From NCBI GenBank assembly GCA_025358355.1, contig JANYJX010000102.1, positions 1-36,107 of the forward strand: a stretch of DNA of 36,107 nucleotides, given 5' to 3'. The stretch comes from Actinomycetes bacterium (GTDB lineage: Bacteria; Actinomycetota; Thermoleophilia; Gaiellales; Gaiellaceae). This document shows positions 1 to 8,274 of this stretch, one piece after another. The notes under the pieces were generated by a model. That model searched no databases. It had not been told where the DNA came from and worked only from the letters and a program-made list of their open reading frames with translations. Position 1 is the stretch's first letter; every line of letters begins with the position of its first letter. Position numbers and translations under genes: made by a program.

Positions 1-2
1 TC

Positions 3-1853
3 CTCGGCCGCGCGCTCGGCGGCGGGCTGGCGCACGTGGCGGGACAGACCGGTGCGCTGATCGTCGGGATCGCGCTGCTCCTCGCTGGATCGTTGCTGGT
101 GACTGGCGCATCGGCAGGGGCACTGCTCCGTCGCTCGGGTCACGCCTTCGTTCTCGCAGGAGCTGCCGCGCGTCGCTCGATTGAGTCGTTCGAACTGCCG
201 ACGCGCGAAATACGTCCGCGCCGTGAGCACGCGCATGAGCCGCTGAAGGAGCCGCGCCCCAAGCCTGCGCTTGTCCTCGTCGACGGAGCACGCGCGTATC
301 CCGATGTCATCACCGTCCCACTGGCGTCCGCCGAGCCGCCGTCGCTCGTCCTCCACAACGAGCCGGAAGCCGACACCGACGAAGGCGCACAGGCGTGCGA
401 CAAACCAGCCGCGAGCACCGGCGAGTATCGCCTTCCCGACCGCACGATCCTCAAGGCCTCGCCGCCGGTTCCAAAGGGGCAGACGGACACGAGCGCGCAT
501 ACCGCCGATCTGCTCGTGCAAACGCTTTCGCACTTCGGTGTCGACGCCACCATTGTCGGCCAGATCTCCGGCCCTCGCGTTGTCCGCTACGAACTGCAGC
601 TTGCGCCCGGCACGAAGGTCTCGAAGGTCGCCGGCCTGAAGGACGATCTCTCGTACGCTCTGGCGACCACCGAGATCCGCATTCTCGCGCCGATCCCCGG
701 GAAGCAAGCGGTCGGTGTCGAGATCCCGAACCTGTCGCCACGCCTCGTCACGCTCGGCGATATCTACGACGATCTTCCCGGCGCCGCGAGCCCGCTTTCC
801 GTGTGGCTCGGCAAGGACATCTCGGGCAACGCCGTCTGGACCGACCTCGCCCGCATGCCGCATCTGCTGATCGCCGGTACAACCGGCTCAGGGAAGTCTG
901 GCTGCATCAACACGATCCTCACCTCGATCCTGCTGCGTGCGACGCCGGACGAGTGCCGGATGATCCTGATCGACCCAAAGCGGATCGAGCTCAACTACTA
1001 CGAGTCGATCCCGCACCTCCTGACGCCGGTCGTGTCCAGTCCGAAGGAGGCGTCGGCCGTCCTGCAAAACGTCGTCGCCGAGATGGAGAAGCGCTACGAG
1101 CGCCTTTCACTCGTACGCGCGCGCAGCCTGTCGGAGGCGAATCGCGTGTTCCGCCAGCGCGGGGACGAGACGCTCCCGTATCTGCTCGTTGTGATCGACG
1201 AGCTCGCCGACCTGATGATGATCTCGCCGCAGGCGGTCGAGGATGCAATCATCCGGCTCGCCCAGAAGTCGCGCGCGGTCGGCATCCATCTTGTGCTCGC
1301 CACGCAGCGGCCGTCGGTCGACGTGATCACCGGCATGATCAAGGCCAACGTGCCTAGCCGAATCGCGTTCGCTGTCTCGAGCCAGACCGACTCGCGTGTG
1401 ATCCTCGACACTGCCGGCGCCGAGAGCCTGCTCGGCCAAGGCGACATGCTCTTCAAGCCGCTCGGCACATCGCGCCTGCAGCGTGTGCAAGGCGCGTATG
1501 TGACCGAGGACGAGGTCGCGCTGGTTGTGGAGCAGTGTCGCGCGCAGCGCGGTCAGCAGCTCGACGAGACGTTGCTCGAGATGCCCGAGAGTGCACCGTC
1601 GGGCGACAGCGGCGACGACCTAGAGTTCGACCCGGATGAGGATCCGCTGCTTGATCGCGCGATCGAGATCGTAGTGCAGACCCAGACCGCGTCGGTCTCT
1701 CTGATCCAGCGGCGGCTGCGCGTCGGCTACACCCGAGCGGGCCGGCTGATCGACATGCTCGAACGCCGCGGCATCATCTCCGGCTACGAGGGTTCGAAGC
1801 CCCGCCGCGTGCTCATCGAAGAAGCCGATCTGCAGCGCGTCGTCGCTGGCTAG
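3..1853 (+). CDS. ftsK: DNA translocase FtsK/SpoIIIE, 5' end outside window
   Basis: Septum-associated ATPase that pumps chromosomal DNA during division. The frame is open to the left window edge, so the GTG at 36 is only an internal codon and the N-terminus is missing. Visible in order: the last hydrophobic helix of the membrane domain (about residues 15-45 of the visible part), a linker, the beta domain, the RecA-like motor with Walker A (GTTGSGKS, about residue 292) and Walker B (VVIDELAD, Asp about 399), and a C-terminal winged-helix gamma domain (about 545-616) that reads polar DNA sequences in this family. The ATPase core and gamma domain look intact. It stands alone on the plus strand, followed by 129 bp before the binding-protein gene. 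Confidence 0.95.
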   Translation, partial: LGRALGGGLAHVAGQTGALIVGIALLLAGSLLVTGASAGALLRRSGHAFVLAGAAARRSIESFELPTREIRPRREHAHEPLKEPRPKPALVLVDGARAYPDVITVPLASAEPPSLVLHNEPEADTDEGAQACDKPAASTGEYRLPDRTILKASPPVPKGQTDTSAHTADLLVQTLSHFGVDATIVGQISGPRVVRYELQLAPGTKVSKVAGLKDDLSYALATTEIRILAPIPGKQAVGVEIPNLSPRLVTLGDIYDDLPGAASPLSVWLGKDISGNAVWTDLARMPHLLIAGTTGSGKSGCINTILTSILLRATPDECRMILIDPKRIELNYYESIPHLLTPVVSSPKEASAVLQNVVAEMEKRYERLSLVRARSLSEANRVFRQRGDETLPYLLVVIDELADLMMISPQAVEDAIIRLAQKSRAVGIHLVLATQRPSVDVITGMIKANVPSRIAFAVSSQTDSRVILDTAGAESLLGQGDMLFKPLGTSRLQRVQGAYVTEDEVALVVEQCRAQRGQQLDETLLEMPESAPSGDSGDDLEFDPDEDPLLDRAIEIVVQTQTASVSLIQRRLRVGYTRAGRLIDMLERRGIISGYEGSKPRRVLIEEADLQRVVAG

Positions 1854-1905
1854 TTCAAACGCTAGTTCACCACCTCTTCACCACAGTCGCGTTCCTGGCA
1901 ACTTC

Positions 1906-1967
1906 GCGTTACGATCGTGCGTCAAAGCTGTAGAGAGCAGCAGACGGAAGCACTGATCGAGTAACGC
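1906..1967 (+). promoter_or_regulatory. Structured leader or operator dyad before the BMP gene
   Basis: The contiguous 15 nt at 1906-1920 can pair with 1950-1967, interrupted only by a bulged T at 1954 and GA at 1959-1960 (7+4+4 bp). The loop holds a small GCTG/CAGC hairpin (1927-1930 with 1938-1941). The element ends 4 nt before the AGGAGG ribosome site at 1972-1977. It could be a structured RNA leader or a DNA dyad. A possible -10 (TACGAT, 1910-1915) lies in the left arm, which would favour the DNA reading. No known riboswitch class was recognised. Confidence 0.4.
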
Positions 1968-1982
1968 AAACAGGAGGGTGCA

Positions 1983-3014
1983 GTGAAGAAGAAGACGAGG
2001 CTCCTGAGCCTCATAGCGCTCACGGCCATTGTGGCTGTCGGGCTCCTTGCCGGAGCGGGTTTCGCGCAGAACGCGAAGCACGCTCGCACCGCAGCGACCA
2101 GCGCCTGCCTGGTTACTGACATTGGCGGACTGAACGACAAGTCGTTCAACCACCTGGCCTACGTGGGGCTTCAGGCGGCGCAGAGCAAGCTTGGTGTCAC
2201 GGGTCGCGTGATCGAGTCGAAGTCCGGCTCGGACTACATCCCGAACCTGCTCTCGTGTGTTCAGGGCGGCGCGGACATCACGATCGGTGTCGGCTTCCTG
2301 ATGGCCGATGCCATCAACACGGTTGCGGCGAAGTTCCCGGACAGCAAGTTCGCGATCATCGACTTCCCGCAAGAATTCCTCGCGAGCAAGCCCGCGAACA
2401 CGCGTGGGATCCTCTTCCGTGAGCAGGAGTCGGGCTATCTCGCCGGCTGGCTCGCGGTCAAGGAGCTCGTGTCGCAGAAGAAGCCCCTGGTGCTCGGCGC
2501 CGTCGGCGGCCTCAAGATCCCGCCGGTCGATCACTACATCGCCGGATACATCGCCGGCGCGAAGGCAGCGAACCCGAAGGCGAAGGTGCTCTACGGCTAC
2601 TCGCAGAACTTCGTCGATCAGGCCAAGTGCAAGGAACTCGCGCTGGGTCAGATCGCGCAGGGTGCGCAGGTCGAGTTCGCAGTCGCCGGCCAGTGCGGCC
2701 TTGGTGCGCTCGACGCGGCCAAGGAGAAGGGTGGCTGGGGCATCGGCGTTGACGCCGACCAGCTGTTCCTCGGCTCGCACATGCTGACGAGCGCCATCAA
2801 GAAGGTCGACGTGGGCGTCTTCCGCACCATCAAGCAGGTGAAGGGCGGGACGTTCAAGGGCTACGGCAACACGACGTTCTCGGTGCGTGCTGGTGGCGCC
2901 GGGATCGGCGCGATCTCGCCGAAGGTGCCGAAAGACATCGTCGCCGGCGAGAAGCTGCTCGAGAAGAAGATCAAGAACGGCAGCATCAAGAGCATCCCGA
3001 CAACGGTTCCCTGA
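1983..3014 (+). CDS. BMP/PnrA-family ABC transporter substrate-binding protein
   Basis: Extracytoplasmic binding protein of the BMP (Med/PnrA) family, whose studied members bind purine nucleosides. The GTG start has AGGAGG at 1972-1977, 5 nt upstream. Residues 1-28 form a signal peptide (KKK, hydrophobic core, cleavage likely after GFA). There is no lipobox: the first Cys is residue 42, outside the hydrophobic region. The family motif DIGGLNDKSFN follows at about 46-56. At 343 aa it is full length. It heads a transporter locus with one double ATPase and four permeases, but a good hairpin terminator follows at once, so it can be expressed separately and in excess. The exact ligand cannot be read from sequence. 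Confidence 0.93.
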   Translation: MKKKTRLLSLIALTAIVAVGLLAGAGFAQNAKHARTAATSACLVTDIGGLNDKSFNHLAYVGLQAAQSKLGVTGRVIESKSGSDYIPNLLSCVQGGADITIGVGFLMADAINTVAAKFPDSKFAIIDFPQEFLASKPANTRGILFREQESGYLAGWLAVKELVSQKKPLVLGAVGGLKIPPVDHYIAGYIAGAKAANPKAKVLYGYSQNFVDQAKCKELALGQIAQGAQVEFAVAGQCGLGALDAAKEKGGWGIGVDADQLFLGSHMLTSAIKKVDVGVFRTIKQVKGGTFKGYGNTTFSVRAGGAGIGAISPKVPKDIVAGEKLLEKKIKNGSIKSIPTTVP

Positions 3015-3036
3015 ACCGACGACGGACTGCTGACTC

Positions 3037-3067
3037 AAGAGGGCGGGCCACACGGCCCGCCCTCTTT
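3037..3067 (+). terminator. Intrinsic terminator after the BMP gene
   Basis: A perfect 13-bp GC-rich stem (3037-3049 with 3054-3066), a 4-nt loop ACAC and a short T run (TTT, then CGTTT). It lies 22 nt after the stop codon. It may act as a partial terminator that lowers transporter transcripts relative to the binding protein, although the next gene has its own promoter-like element. Confidence 0.8.
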
Positions 3068-3101
3068 CGTTTGTGGCGTAGTGCCGACAGACCGGGACCC
3101 G

Positions 3102-3107
3102 TAGAAT
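3102..3107 (+). promoter_or_regulatory. -10 element TAGAAT, leaderless-type promoter of the ABC ATPase
   Basis: TAGAAT ends 9 nt before the ATG at 3117, and no Shine-Dalgarno is visible between them. The spacing puts the transcript start at or very near the A of the ATG. No good -35 is seen at 16-18 nt upstream. Confidence 0.5.
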
Positions 3108-3116
3108 CGCGCGAGC

Positions 3117-4658
3117 ATGGGACCTGACGCCCCCGTTGTCCTCGAGCTCGCCGGCATCACCAAGCGCTTTCCGGGGATCATCGCCAACGACCACGTCGAC
3201 TTCGACCTCCGCGCTCACGAAGTGCACGCGCTGCTCGGTGAGAACGGCGCCGGCAAGTCGACGTTGATGAACATTCTCTACGGGCTCTACCGCCCGGACG
3301 AGGGCGAGATCCGAATCAATGGGAAGCTCGCCCACTTCACCTCGTCGAAGGATGCGATCGAGGCTGGCATCGGGATGGTTCACCAGCACTTCATGCTGAT
3401 CCCGGTGATGACGGTGGCCGAGAACATCGTGCTCGCGGTCGAGCCGACCCGGGCTGGAGTCCTGTTCGACGTGGGGGCCGCTGCCGACCGCGTGCGCGAG
3501 ATCGCCGAGCAGTTCAAGTTCACCATCGACCCGTACGCGCGGATCCAGAACCTGTCGGTGGGCCAGCAGCAGCGTGTCGAGATCCTGAAGGCGCTCTACC
3601 GCAAGGCAGACATCTTGATCCTTGACGAGCCGACCGCCGTCCTCACGCCGCAGGAGGCGCGCGAGCTGTTCGGGATCCTGCAACGGCTGAAGGCCGAAGG
3701 GATGTCGATCATCTTCATCAGCCACAAGCTGAACGAAGCGCTCGAGATAGCCGACCGGATCACGGTTCTGCGGCGCGGCGTCAAGATCGACACCATTCCG
3801 CGCGAGGGGGCGACGGAGGCGAGCCTGGCGCGGATGATGGTCGGCCGCGACGTTCTCCTCACCGTGGAGAAGACGCCCGGGGTGCCGGGAAAGCCGCTCC
3901 TCGAGGTGGCGGGTCTCGAAGTGTTCGACGATCGTGGACTAGAGGTAGTCAAGGGCGTCTCGCTCACGGTTCATGCAGGTGAGATCGTCGGGCTCGCGGG
4001 CATCGACGGGAACGGGCAGGAGGAGCTGATCGACGCGCTGACAGGTCTTCGCAAGGCGCACGCGGGGTCGATCCGGATCGCCGGCGAGGAGAGCTCTGGC
4101 GATTCTGCGCGCGAGATGCTGGAGACGGGCGTTGGCCACATCCCGGTCGACCGTCAGCGCCGTGGTCTCGTGCTCGATTTCAGCCTCGCCGAGAACCTCG
4201 CCTTGCGCGACTTCCGGCACGCCCCGAACTCGCGTCTTGGCTGGCTGTTCCCCAACCGACTCGTCGCCCGTGCCCGGAAGCTGCTGAAGGAGTTCGACGT
4301 GCGCGGCGGCGTGCCGCAAACCCGGGCCGGAATGCTCTCGGGTGGCAACCAGCAGAAGGTCGTCCTCGCGCGCGAGATTGACCGCGACCCCAAAGTGCTG
4401 GTCGCCGGCCAGCCGACCCGCGGCCTCGACGTCGGCGCGATCGAGTTCGTGCACCGCCGGCTCCTCTCCGAGCGCGACGAGGGTCGCGCAATCCTCCTAG
4501 TCTCACTCGAGCTCGACGAGATCCTCTCCCTCTCAGACCGGATCCTCGTGATCTACGAGGGTCGGATCGTTGGCGAGTTCCCGCCGACGGTGTCGGAAGA
4601 GGAACTCGGGCTCGCGATGACCGGCGGCGGGCGCGGCAGCGGCGAGGAGGCGGCGTGA
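3117..4658 (+). CDS. Nucleoside-type ABC transporter, double ATP-binding protein
   Basis: Cytoplasmic ATPase of a BMP/nucleoside importer with two fused nucleotide-binding domains (513 aa, normal for the YufO/NupO type). First half: Walker A GENGAGKST at 41-49, signature LSVGQQQ at about 146, Walker B ending in D170-E171. Second half: Walker A replaced by GIDGNGQ at about 295, signature LSGGNQQ at about 407, then VAGQPTRGLD in place of a standard Walker B. Degeneration of the second site is typical of sugar and nucleoside importers of this class, so only the first site is expected to hydrolyse ATP well. It overlaps the next permease by GTGA (4 nt). It is the only ATPase for both permease pairs. 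Confidence 0.95.
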   Translation: MGPDAPVVLELAGITKRFPGIIANDHVDFDLRAHEVHALLGENGAGKSTLMNILYGLYRPDEGEIRINGKLAHFTSSKDAIEAGIGMVHQHFMLIPVMTVAENIVLAVEPTRAGVLFDVGAAADRVREIAEQFKFTIDPYARIQNLSVGQQQRVEILKALYRKADILILDEPTAVLTPQEARELFGILQRLKAEGMSIIFISHKLNEALEIADRITVLRRGVKIDTIPREGATEASLARMMVGRDVLLTVEKTPGVPGKPLLEVAGLEVFDDRGLEVVKGVSLTVHAGEIVGLAGIDGNGQEELIDALTGLRKAHAGSIRIAGEESSGDSAREMLETGVGHIPVDRQRRGLVLDFSLAENLALRDFRHAPNSRLGWLFPNRLVARARKLLKEFDVRGGVPQTRAGMLSGGNQQKVVLAREIDRDPKVLVAGQPTRGLDVGAIEFVHRRLLSERDEGRAILLVSLELDEILSLSDRILVIYEGRIVGEFPPTVSEEELGLAMTGGGRGSGEEAA

Positions 4659-5893
4659 CCGAAGCCCCGACACCGGCGCCGCCACCACTTCCGGAGGCAG
4701 GCACGGACGCCGCGCCGGTCAACTTCGTGGAGCGTTACGGGTTGCTCCAACGAAGTGGCGGCGTCGCCACCGCGCTGATCACAGCCTCGCTCGCGTTCCT
4801 GATCGGCGGCCTCGTCGTCCTCGCAACCGGCCACAACCCGCTGTCCGCCTATCGCGAGATCTTCAACGGCACGGGGCTGAACTGGCTCTTCCCGTGGGTC
4901 AACGGCACGGATCGGACCTTCGCAGCGATGAATCTCCAGCAGACGCTGCTCAAAGCGACGCCGCTGATGCTCACCGGCCTTGCTGTCGCGTTCGCGTTCC
5001 GGTGCGGCATGTTCAACATCGGCGGACAAGGCCAGTACACCGTGGGCACGATCGTCGGCGTGTGGGTCGGCTCGTCATGGGCGGGGATCCCAGGCCCGGC
5101 GCATATCGTGCTCGCGATCGTCCTTGCGTCGCTCGCCGGGGCGTTCTTCGCCGGGGTCGCCGGCCTCCTCAAAGCGACAGTCGGTGCACACGAGGTGATC
5201 TCGACGATCATGCTGAACTGGGTCGCGTTCTACGTCGGCAGCTATGCGTTCGGCCTAGGCGGCCCGCTGCAGAACTCGACGAACGTGTCGGTGCCGATCT
5301 CGAACGACATCGCGACGAACGCCCACCTCTACGTCTTCTGGGGCGACCCAATCCTGCAGGGGCTGCACATCGGCTTCTTCATCGCGATCGGAGCGCTCGT
5401 CGCGTATTGGGTCGTGCTCAACCGGACGACGCTCGGCTACGAGGTTCGCGCGGTCGGCTTCAACGCCGAGGCGGCGCGCTACGGCGGTATCAACGTCGCG
5501 CGCAGCTACGTGACGGCGATGGCGATCTCCGGCCTCTTCGCGGGGCTCGCTGGCGCGATCGACATCCTCGGCTGGCAGTTTCGCGTAGGCCAGCTCGATG
5601 TGCAGGCGTCGAACATCGGCTTCACCGGCATCGCGGTCGCGCTGCTCGGCCGGAACACGGCGGTGGGTGTCTTCTTCTCCGCGCTGCTCTTTGGCGGCCT
5701 GATCAACGGCACCTCGGGGCGGCATCTCTCGGCCGATGTCTTCCCGCCACAGCTCGCGGGCAACCTGACGCTGATCATCCAGGGGCTGATCATTTTGTTC
5801 ATCGGGGCCGACGTGCTTGTGCTTTACCTCTGGCAGAGAGCGAAGCGCCTCCGGGCTGGGAAGACACCTGGAGCTGTGGAGGTCGGCACGTGA
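4655..5893 (+). CDS. ABC transporter permease, first copy (YufP/NupP type)
   Basis: Integral membrane permease of a BMP-type nucleoside importer (BPD_transp_2 family), 412 aa. A Pro-rich N-terminal tail of about 25 residues is followed by about ten hydrophobic segments. The family's glycine-rich stretch (FNIGGQGQY) and a conserved GAHEVISTIMLNW loop, the likely coupling region, are visible. The GTG start lies in the GTGA overlap with the ATPase stop, so translation is coupled. It is paralogous to the gene at 7126-8274, with long shared blocks such as GIAVALLGRNTAVGV. It should pair with the following permease. Confidence 0.93.
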   Translation: MTEAPTPAPPPLPEAGTDAAPVNFVERYGLLQRSGGVATALITASLAFLIGGLVVLATGHNPLSAYREIFNGTGLNWLFPWVNGTDRTFAAMNLQQTLLKATPLMLTGLAVAFAFRCGMFNIGGQGQYTVGTIVGVWVGSSWAGIPGPAHIVLAIVLASLAGAFFAGVAGLLKATVGAHEVISTIMLNWVAFYVGSYAFGLGGPLQNSTNVSVPISNDIATNAHLYVFWGDPILQGLHIGFFIAIGALVAYWVVLNRTTLGYEVRAVGFNAEAARYGGINVARSYVTAMAISGLFAGLAGAIDILGWQFRVGQLDVQASNIGFTGIAVALLGRNTAVGVFFSALLFGGLINGTSGRHLSADVFPPQLAGNLTLIIQGLIILFIGADVLVLYLWQRAKRLRAGKTPGAVEVGT

Positions 5894-7113
5894 CCACGGT
5901 CGACCAACCTGTTCGCGCGCCGGCGATCGCCATGACGACGAGGCGGATCGGCATTGCCGGGATCATCTTCGGCCTGGCTGCGTTCTGGATCGCGTTGCCT
6001 CCGCTGACCGTGCGGTCGGTCGTCTGGCCGATCCTCGTTGCGCTGGCTGCGCTCGCGGCAGGGATCTGGGCGGTCAGGGAGGGAGAGCGGAGGATCGGCT
6101 ACGGGGCGATCTTCAGCGCGATCTTCGGCGTCGCCCTCGGCTACTTCGCGACACAAACCAGCCTTGGGCATCTGAACATCGTGATCGTGTGGAGCGCGAT
6201 TCTCGCCGCGATGCTCCGCTACGCGACGCCGTTGACGTTCGCCGCGATCGGCGGCCTGTTCTCCGAACGGAGCGGCGTCGTGAACATCGGCCTCGAGGGG
6301 ATGATGCTGATGGGCGCGTTCTTCAGCGTTTGGGGCGATGTCCAGTTCGGCTCGTGGGAGGTCGGGATCCTGGCCGCGATGCTCGCAGGCGGTCTGCTCG
6401 CGCTCGTCCACGCGTTCTTCGCGATTCAACTACGCATCGACCAGATTGTCGGCGGCACCGCAATCAACTTCCTCGCGCTCGGCATCACCGGCTACCTGTT
6501 CATCCAGATCTACGGCGAGCAGGGCACGCCCGGCTCGATCGCCGAGATCCCGGATGTGCGGTTGCATCTCGACAAGATCCCGCCGCACGCGCTTGGCCAT
6601 TTTCTAGACGGCGCGATCGGGCAGCTGAACTTGATGATCTGGCTCTCGTTTCTCGTCGTCGTGCTCGCGTCCATCGTGATGTTTCGGACACCGATTGGCT
6701 TGCGGATCCGCTCGGTCGGCGAGCATCCGCGCGCAGCCGACACCGTCGGCATCTCGGTCTACGCAGTGCGCTACGGCGCGGTCGTTCTCTCCGGGATGCT
6801 CGCTGCGCTCGGCGGCGCGTACCTCACGCTCGGCTTCGTCCACTCTTTCAACGAGGGCATGACCGCGGGACGCGGCTTCATCGCACTCGCAGCATTGATC
6901 TTCGGCAAGTGGCGGCCGTTTGGCGCGTTCGGCGCCGCGTTGTTGTTCGGCTTCTCGAGCGCGATCGCCGACCGCCTGGCGCTCGCGTGGGGGACGTCGT
7001 GGCAAACGCTCTTCCAGGCGCTCCCGTACCTGCTGACGCTGATCGCCGTCGCCGGCGTGATCGGCCGGTCGATTCCGCCGGCCGCCGTCGGTCGCCCGTA
7101 CAAGAAGCAGTAA
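5890..7113 (+). CDS. ABC transporter permease, first copy (YufQ/NupQ type)
   Basis: Second permease of the pair, 407 aa. The GTG at 5890 overlaps the previous stop as GTGA. The open frame extends further upstream, but this start matches the homologous gene at 8271 and the coupling pattern of the operon. Hydrophobic segments start at about residue 20. Conserved patches FSERSGVVNIGLEGMML and NEGMTAGRGFIALAALIFG are shared with the second copy. It ends in IPPAAVGRPYKKQ, close to IPPAAVGIPYRRQ of the copy, which confirms the paralogy. It is predicted to form the heteromeric channel with the 4655-5893 product. Confidence 0.93.
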   Translation: MTTVDQPVRAPAIAMTTRRIGIAGIIFGLAAFWIALPPLTVRSVVWPILVALAALAAGIWAVREGERRIGYGAIFSAIFGVALGYFATQTSLGHLNIVIVWSAILAAMLRYATPLTFAAIGGLFSERSGVVNIGLEGMMLMGAFFSVWGDVQFGSWEVGILAAMLAGGLLALVHAFFAIQLRIDQIVGGTAINFLALGITGYLFIQIYGEQGTPGSIAEIPDVRLHLDKIPPHALGHFLDGAIGQLNLMIWLSFLVVVLASIVMFRTPIGLRIRSVGEHPRAADTVGISVYAVRYGAVVLSGMLAALGGAYLTLGFVHSFNEGMTAGRGFIALAALIFGKWRPFGAFGAALLFGFSSAIADRLALAWGTSWQTLFQALPYLLTLIAVAGVIGRSIPPAAVGRPYKKQ

Positions 7114-7125
7114 CCCCGTCGCTTG

Positions 7126-8274
7126 ATGGACGAGATCCTCGGCCGCTACCGGCTTCTCCAGCGCGCCGGCGGCCTGATCGCACCGGTTGTGACTTCGGTG
7201 ATGGCGTTCCTCGTTGGCGGCCTCGTGATCGTCGCGACGACGCACAAGGCGCCGTGGGGCGTCTATCGCGGCATCTTCAACGGAGCTGGCCTGAACTGGA
7301 TCCTGCCGTGGATCTCCGCCGTTGACCGTACGAACGCGGGCTACAACCTGCAGCAGACACTGCTCGTGACGACCGCGTTGATCCTCACGGGGCTTGCTGT
7401 CTCGTTCGCTTTCCGCTGCGGCCTGTTCAACATCGGCGGTCAAGGCCAGTACATCGTCGGCGCAGTCTTCGCCGTCTGGATCGGGTCGTCGCTCTCCGGC
7501 TTGCAGCCGGCTGTGCACATCGTCCTCGCCGTTGGTATCGCGACGCTGGGCGGCGCTGTTTGGGCCGGGATCGCCGGCTTCCTGCGAGCGAGATTCGGTG
7601 CGCACGAGGTGATCACGACGATCATGCTCAATTGGACGGCAATCTGGGTGGCGAGCGCGCTCTTGGGCCAGGGCGGGCCCCTCCAGGGCAAAAACGGCTC
7701 CGACAACCCGATCTCGGCCGACGTGGTGGACGGCGCGAAGCTGACCGTGATCTGGGGCGATCCGCTGCTGCAGGGACTCTCGATCGGCATCTTCGTCGCG
7801 CTTGCCGCTCTCGTCCTCTACTGGATCGTGACGAGCCGCACGACACTCGGATTCGGAATCCGCACCGTTGGCAAGAGCACCGAGGCGGCGCGCTACTCCG
7901 GCATCGACGTGGCGCGCAGCACGTTTCTCGCGATGGCGATCTCTGGTGGGTTCGCGGGGCTTGCGGGTGCCCTGGACATCCTCGGCTGGCAGTTCCGGCT
8001 CTCGGTCGGCGACGTTCAGGCGTCGCAGATCGGCTTCATCGGCATCGCGGTGGCGCTACTCGGCCGGAACACCGCGGTCGGCGTGGGGCTCTCGGCGCTG
8101 CTGTTCGGTGCGCTCGTCAACGGAACCTCGACCAGGAATCTCGACCCGTCAGTGTTCCGGCCGGAGCTCGCGGGGAACCTGACGATCCTGATCCAGGGGC
8201 TCGTCGTCTTGTTCGTCGGCGCCGACGTGCTCGTGCTCGTCGTCCTCAGTCGGCTCAGACGGAGGCGAGCATGA
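7126..8274 (+). CDS. ABC transporter permease, second copy (YufP/NupP type)
   Basis: Paralogue of the 4655-5893 permease, 382 aa, lacking the Pro-rich N-terminal tail. A TTG at 7123 directly precedes the ATG at 7126 in frame; ATG is preferred, and neither has a clear ribosome site. Same core landmarks: FNIGGQGQY, GAHEVITTIMLNW, LDILGWQFR, GIAVALLGRNTAVGV. Only 12 nt separate it from the first pair, so it should be on the same transcript. The copies differ over most membrane segments, so the duplication is old rather than recent. It may give the importer a second substrate range. Confidence 0.92.
   Translation: MDEILGRYRLLQRAGGLIAPVVTSVMAFLVGGLVIVATTHKAPWGVYRGIFNGAGLNWILPWISAVDRTNAGYNLQQTLLVTTALILTGLAVSFAFRCGLFNIGGQGQYIVGAVFAVWIGSSLSGLQPAVHIVLAVGIATLGGAVWAGIAGFLRARFGAHEVITTIMLNWTAIWVASALLGQGGPLQGKNGSDNPISADVVDGAKLTVIWGDPLLQGLSIGIFVALAALVLYWIVTSRTTLGFGIRTVGKSTEAARYSGIDVARSTFLAMAISGGFAGLAGALDILGWQFRLSVGDVQASQIGFIGIAVALLGRNTAVGVGLSALLFGALVNGTSTRNLDPSVFRPELAGNLTILIQGLVVLFVGADVLVLVVLSRLRRRRA

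Noticed and set aside
1878..3725. 615-codon open frame on the minus strand opposite the BMP and ATPase genes
   Set aside because: It runs antisense to two confident genes, has no recognisable domain, and shows the Asp/Arg/Leu bias of GC-rich shadow frames.
4894..5889. N-terminal extension of the second permease upstream of 5890
   Set aside because: The extension is Arg-rich shadow sequence over the first permease; GTG 5890 gives the GTGA coupling and family length.
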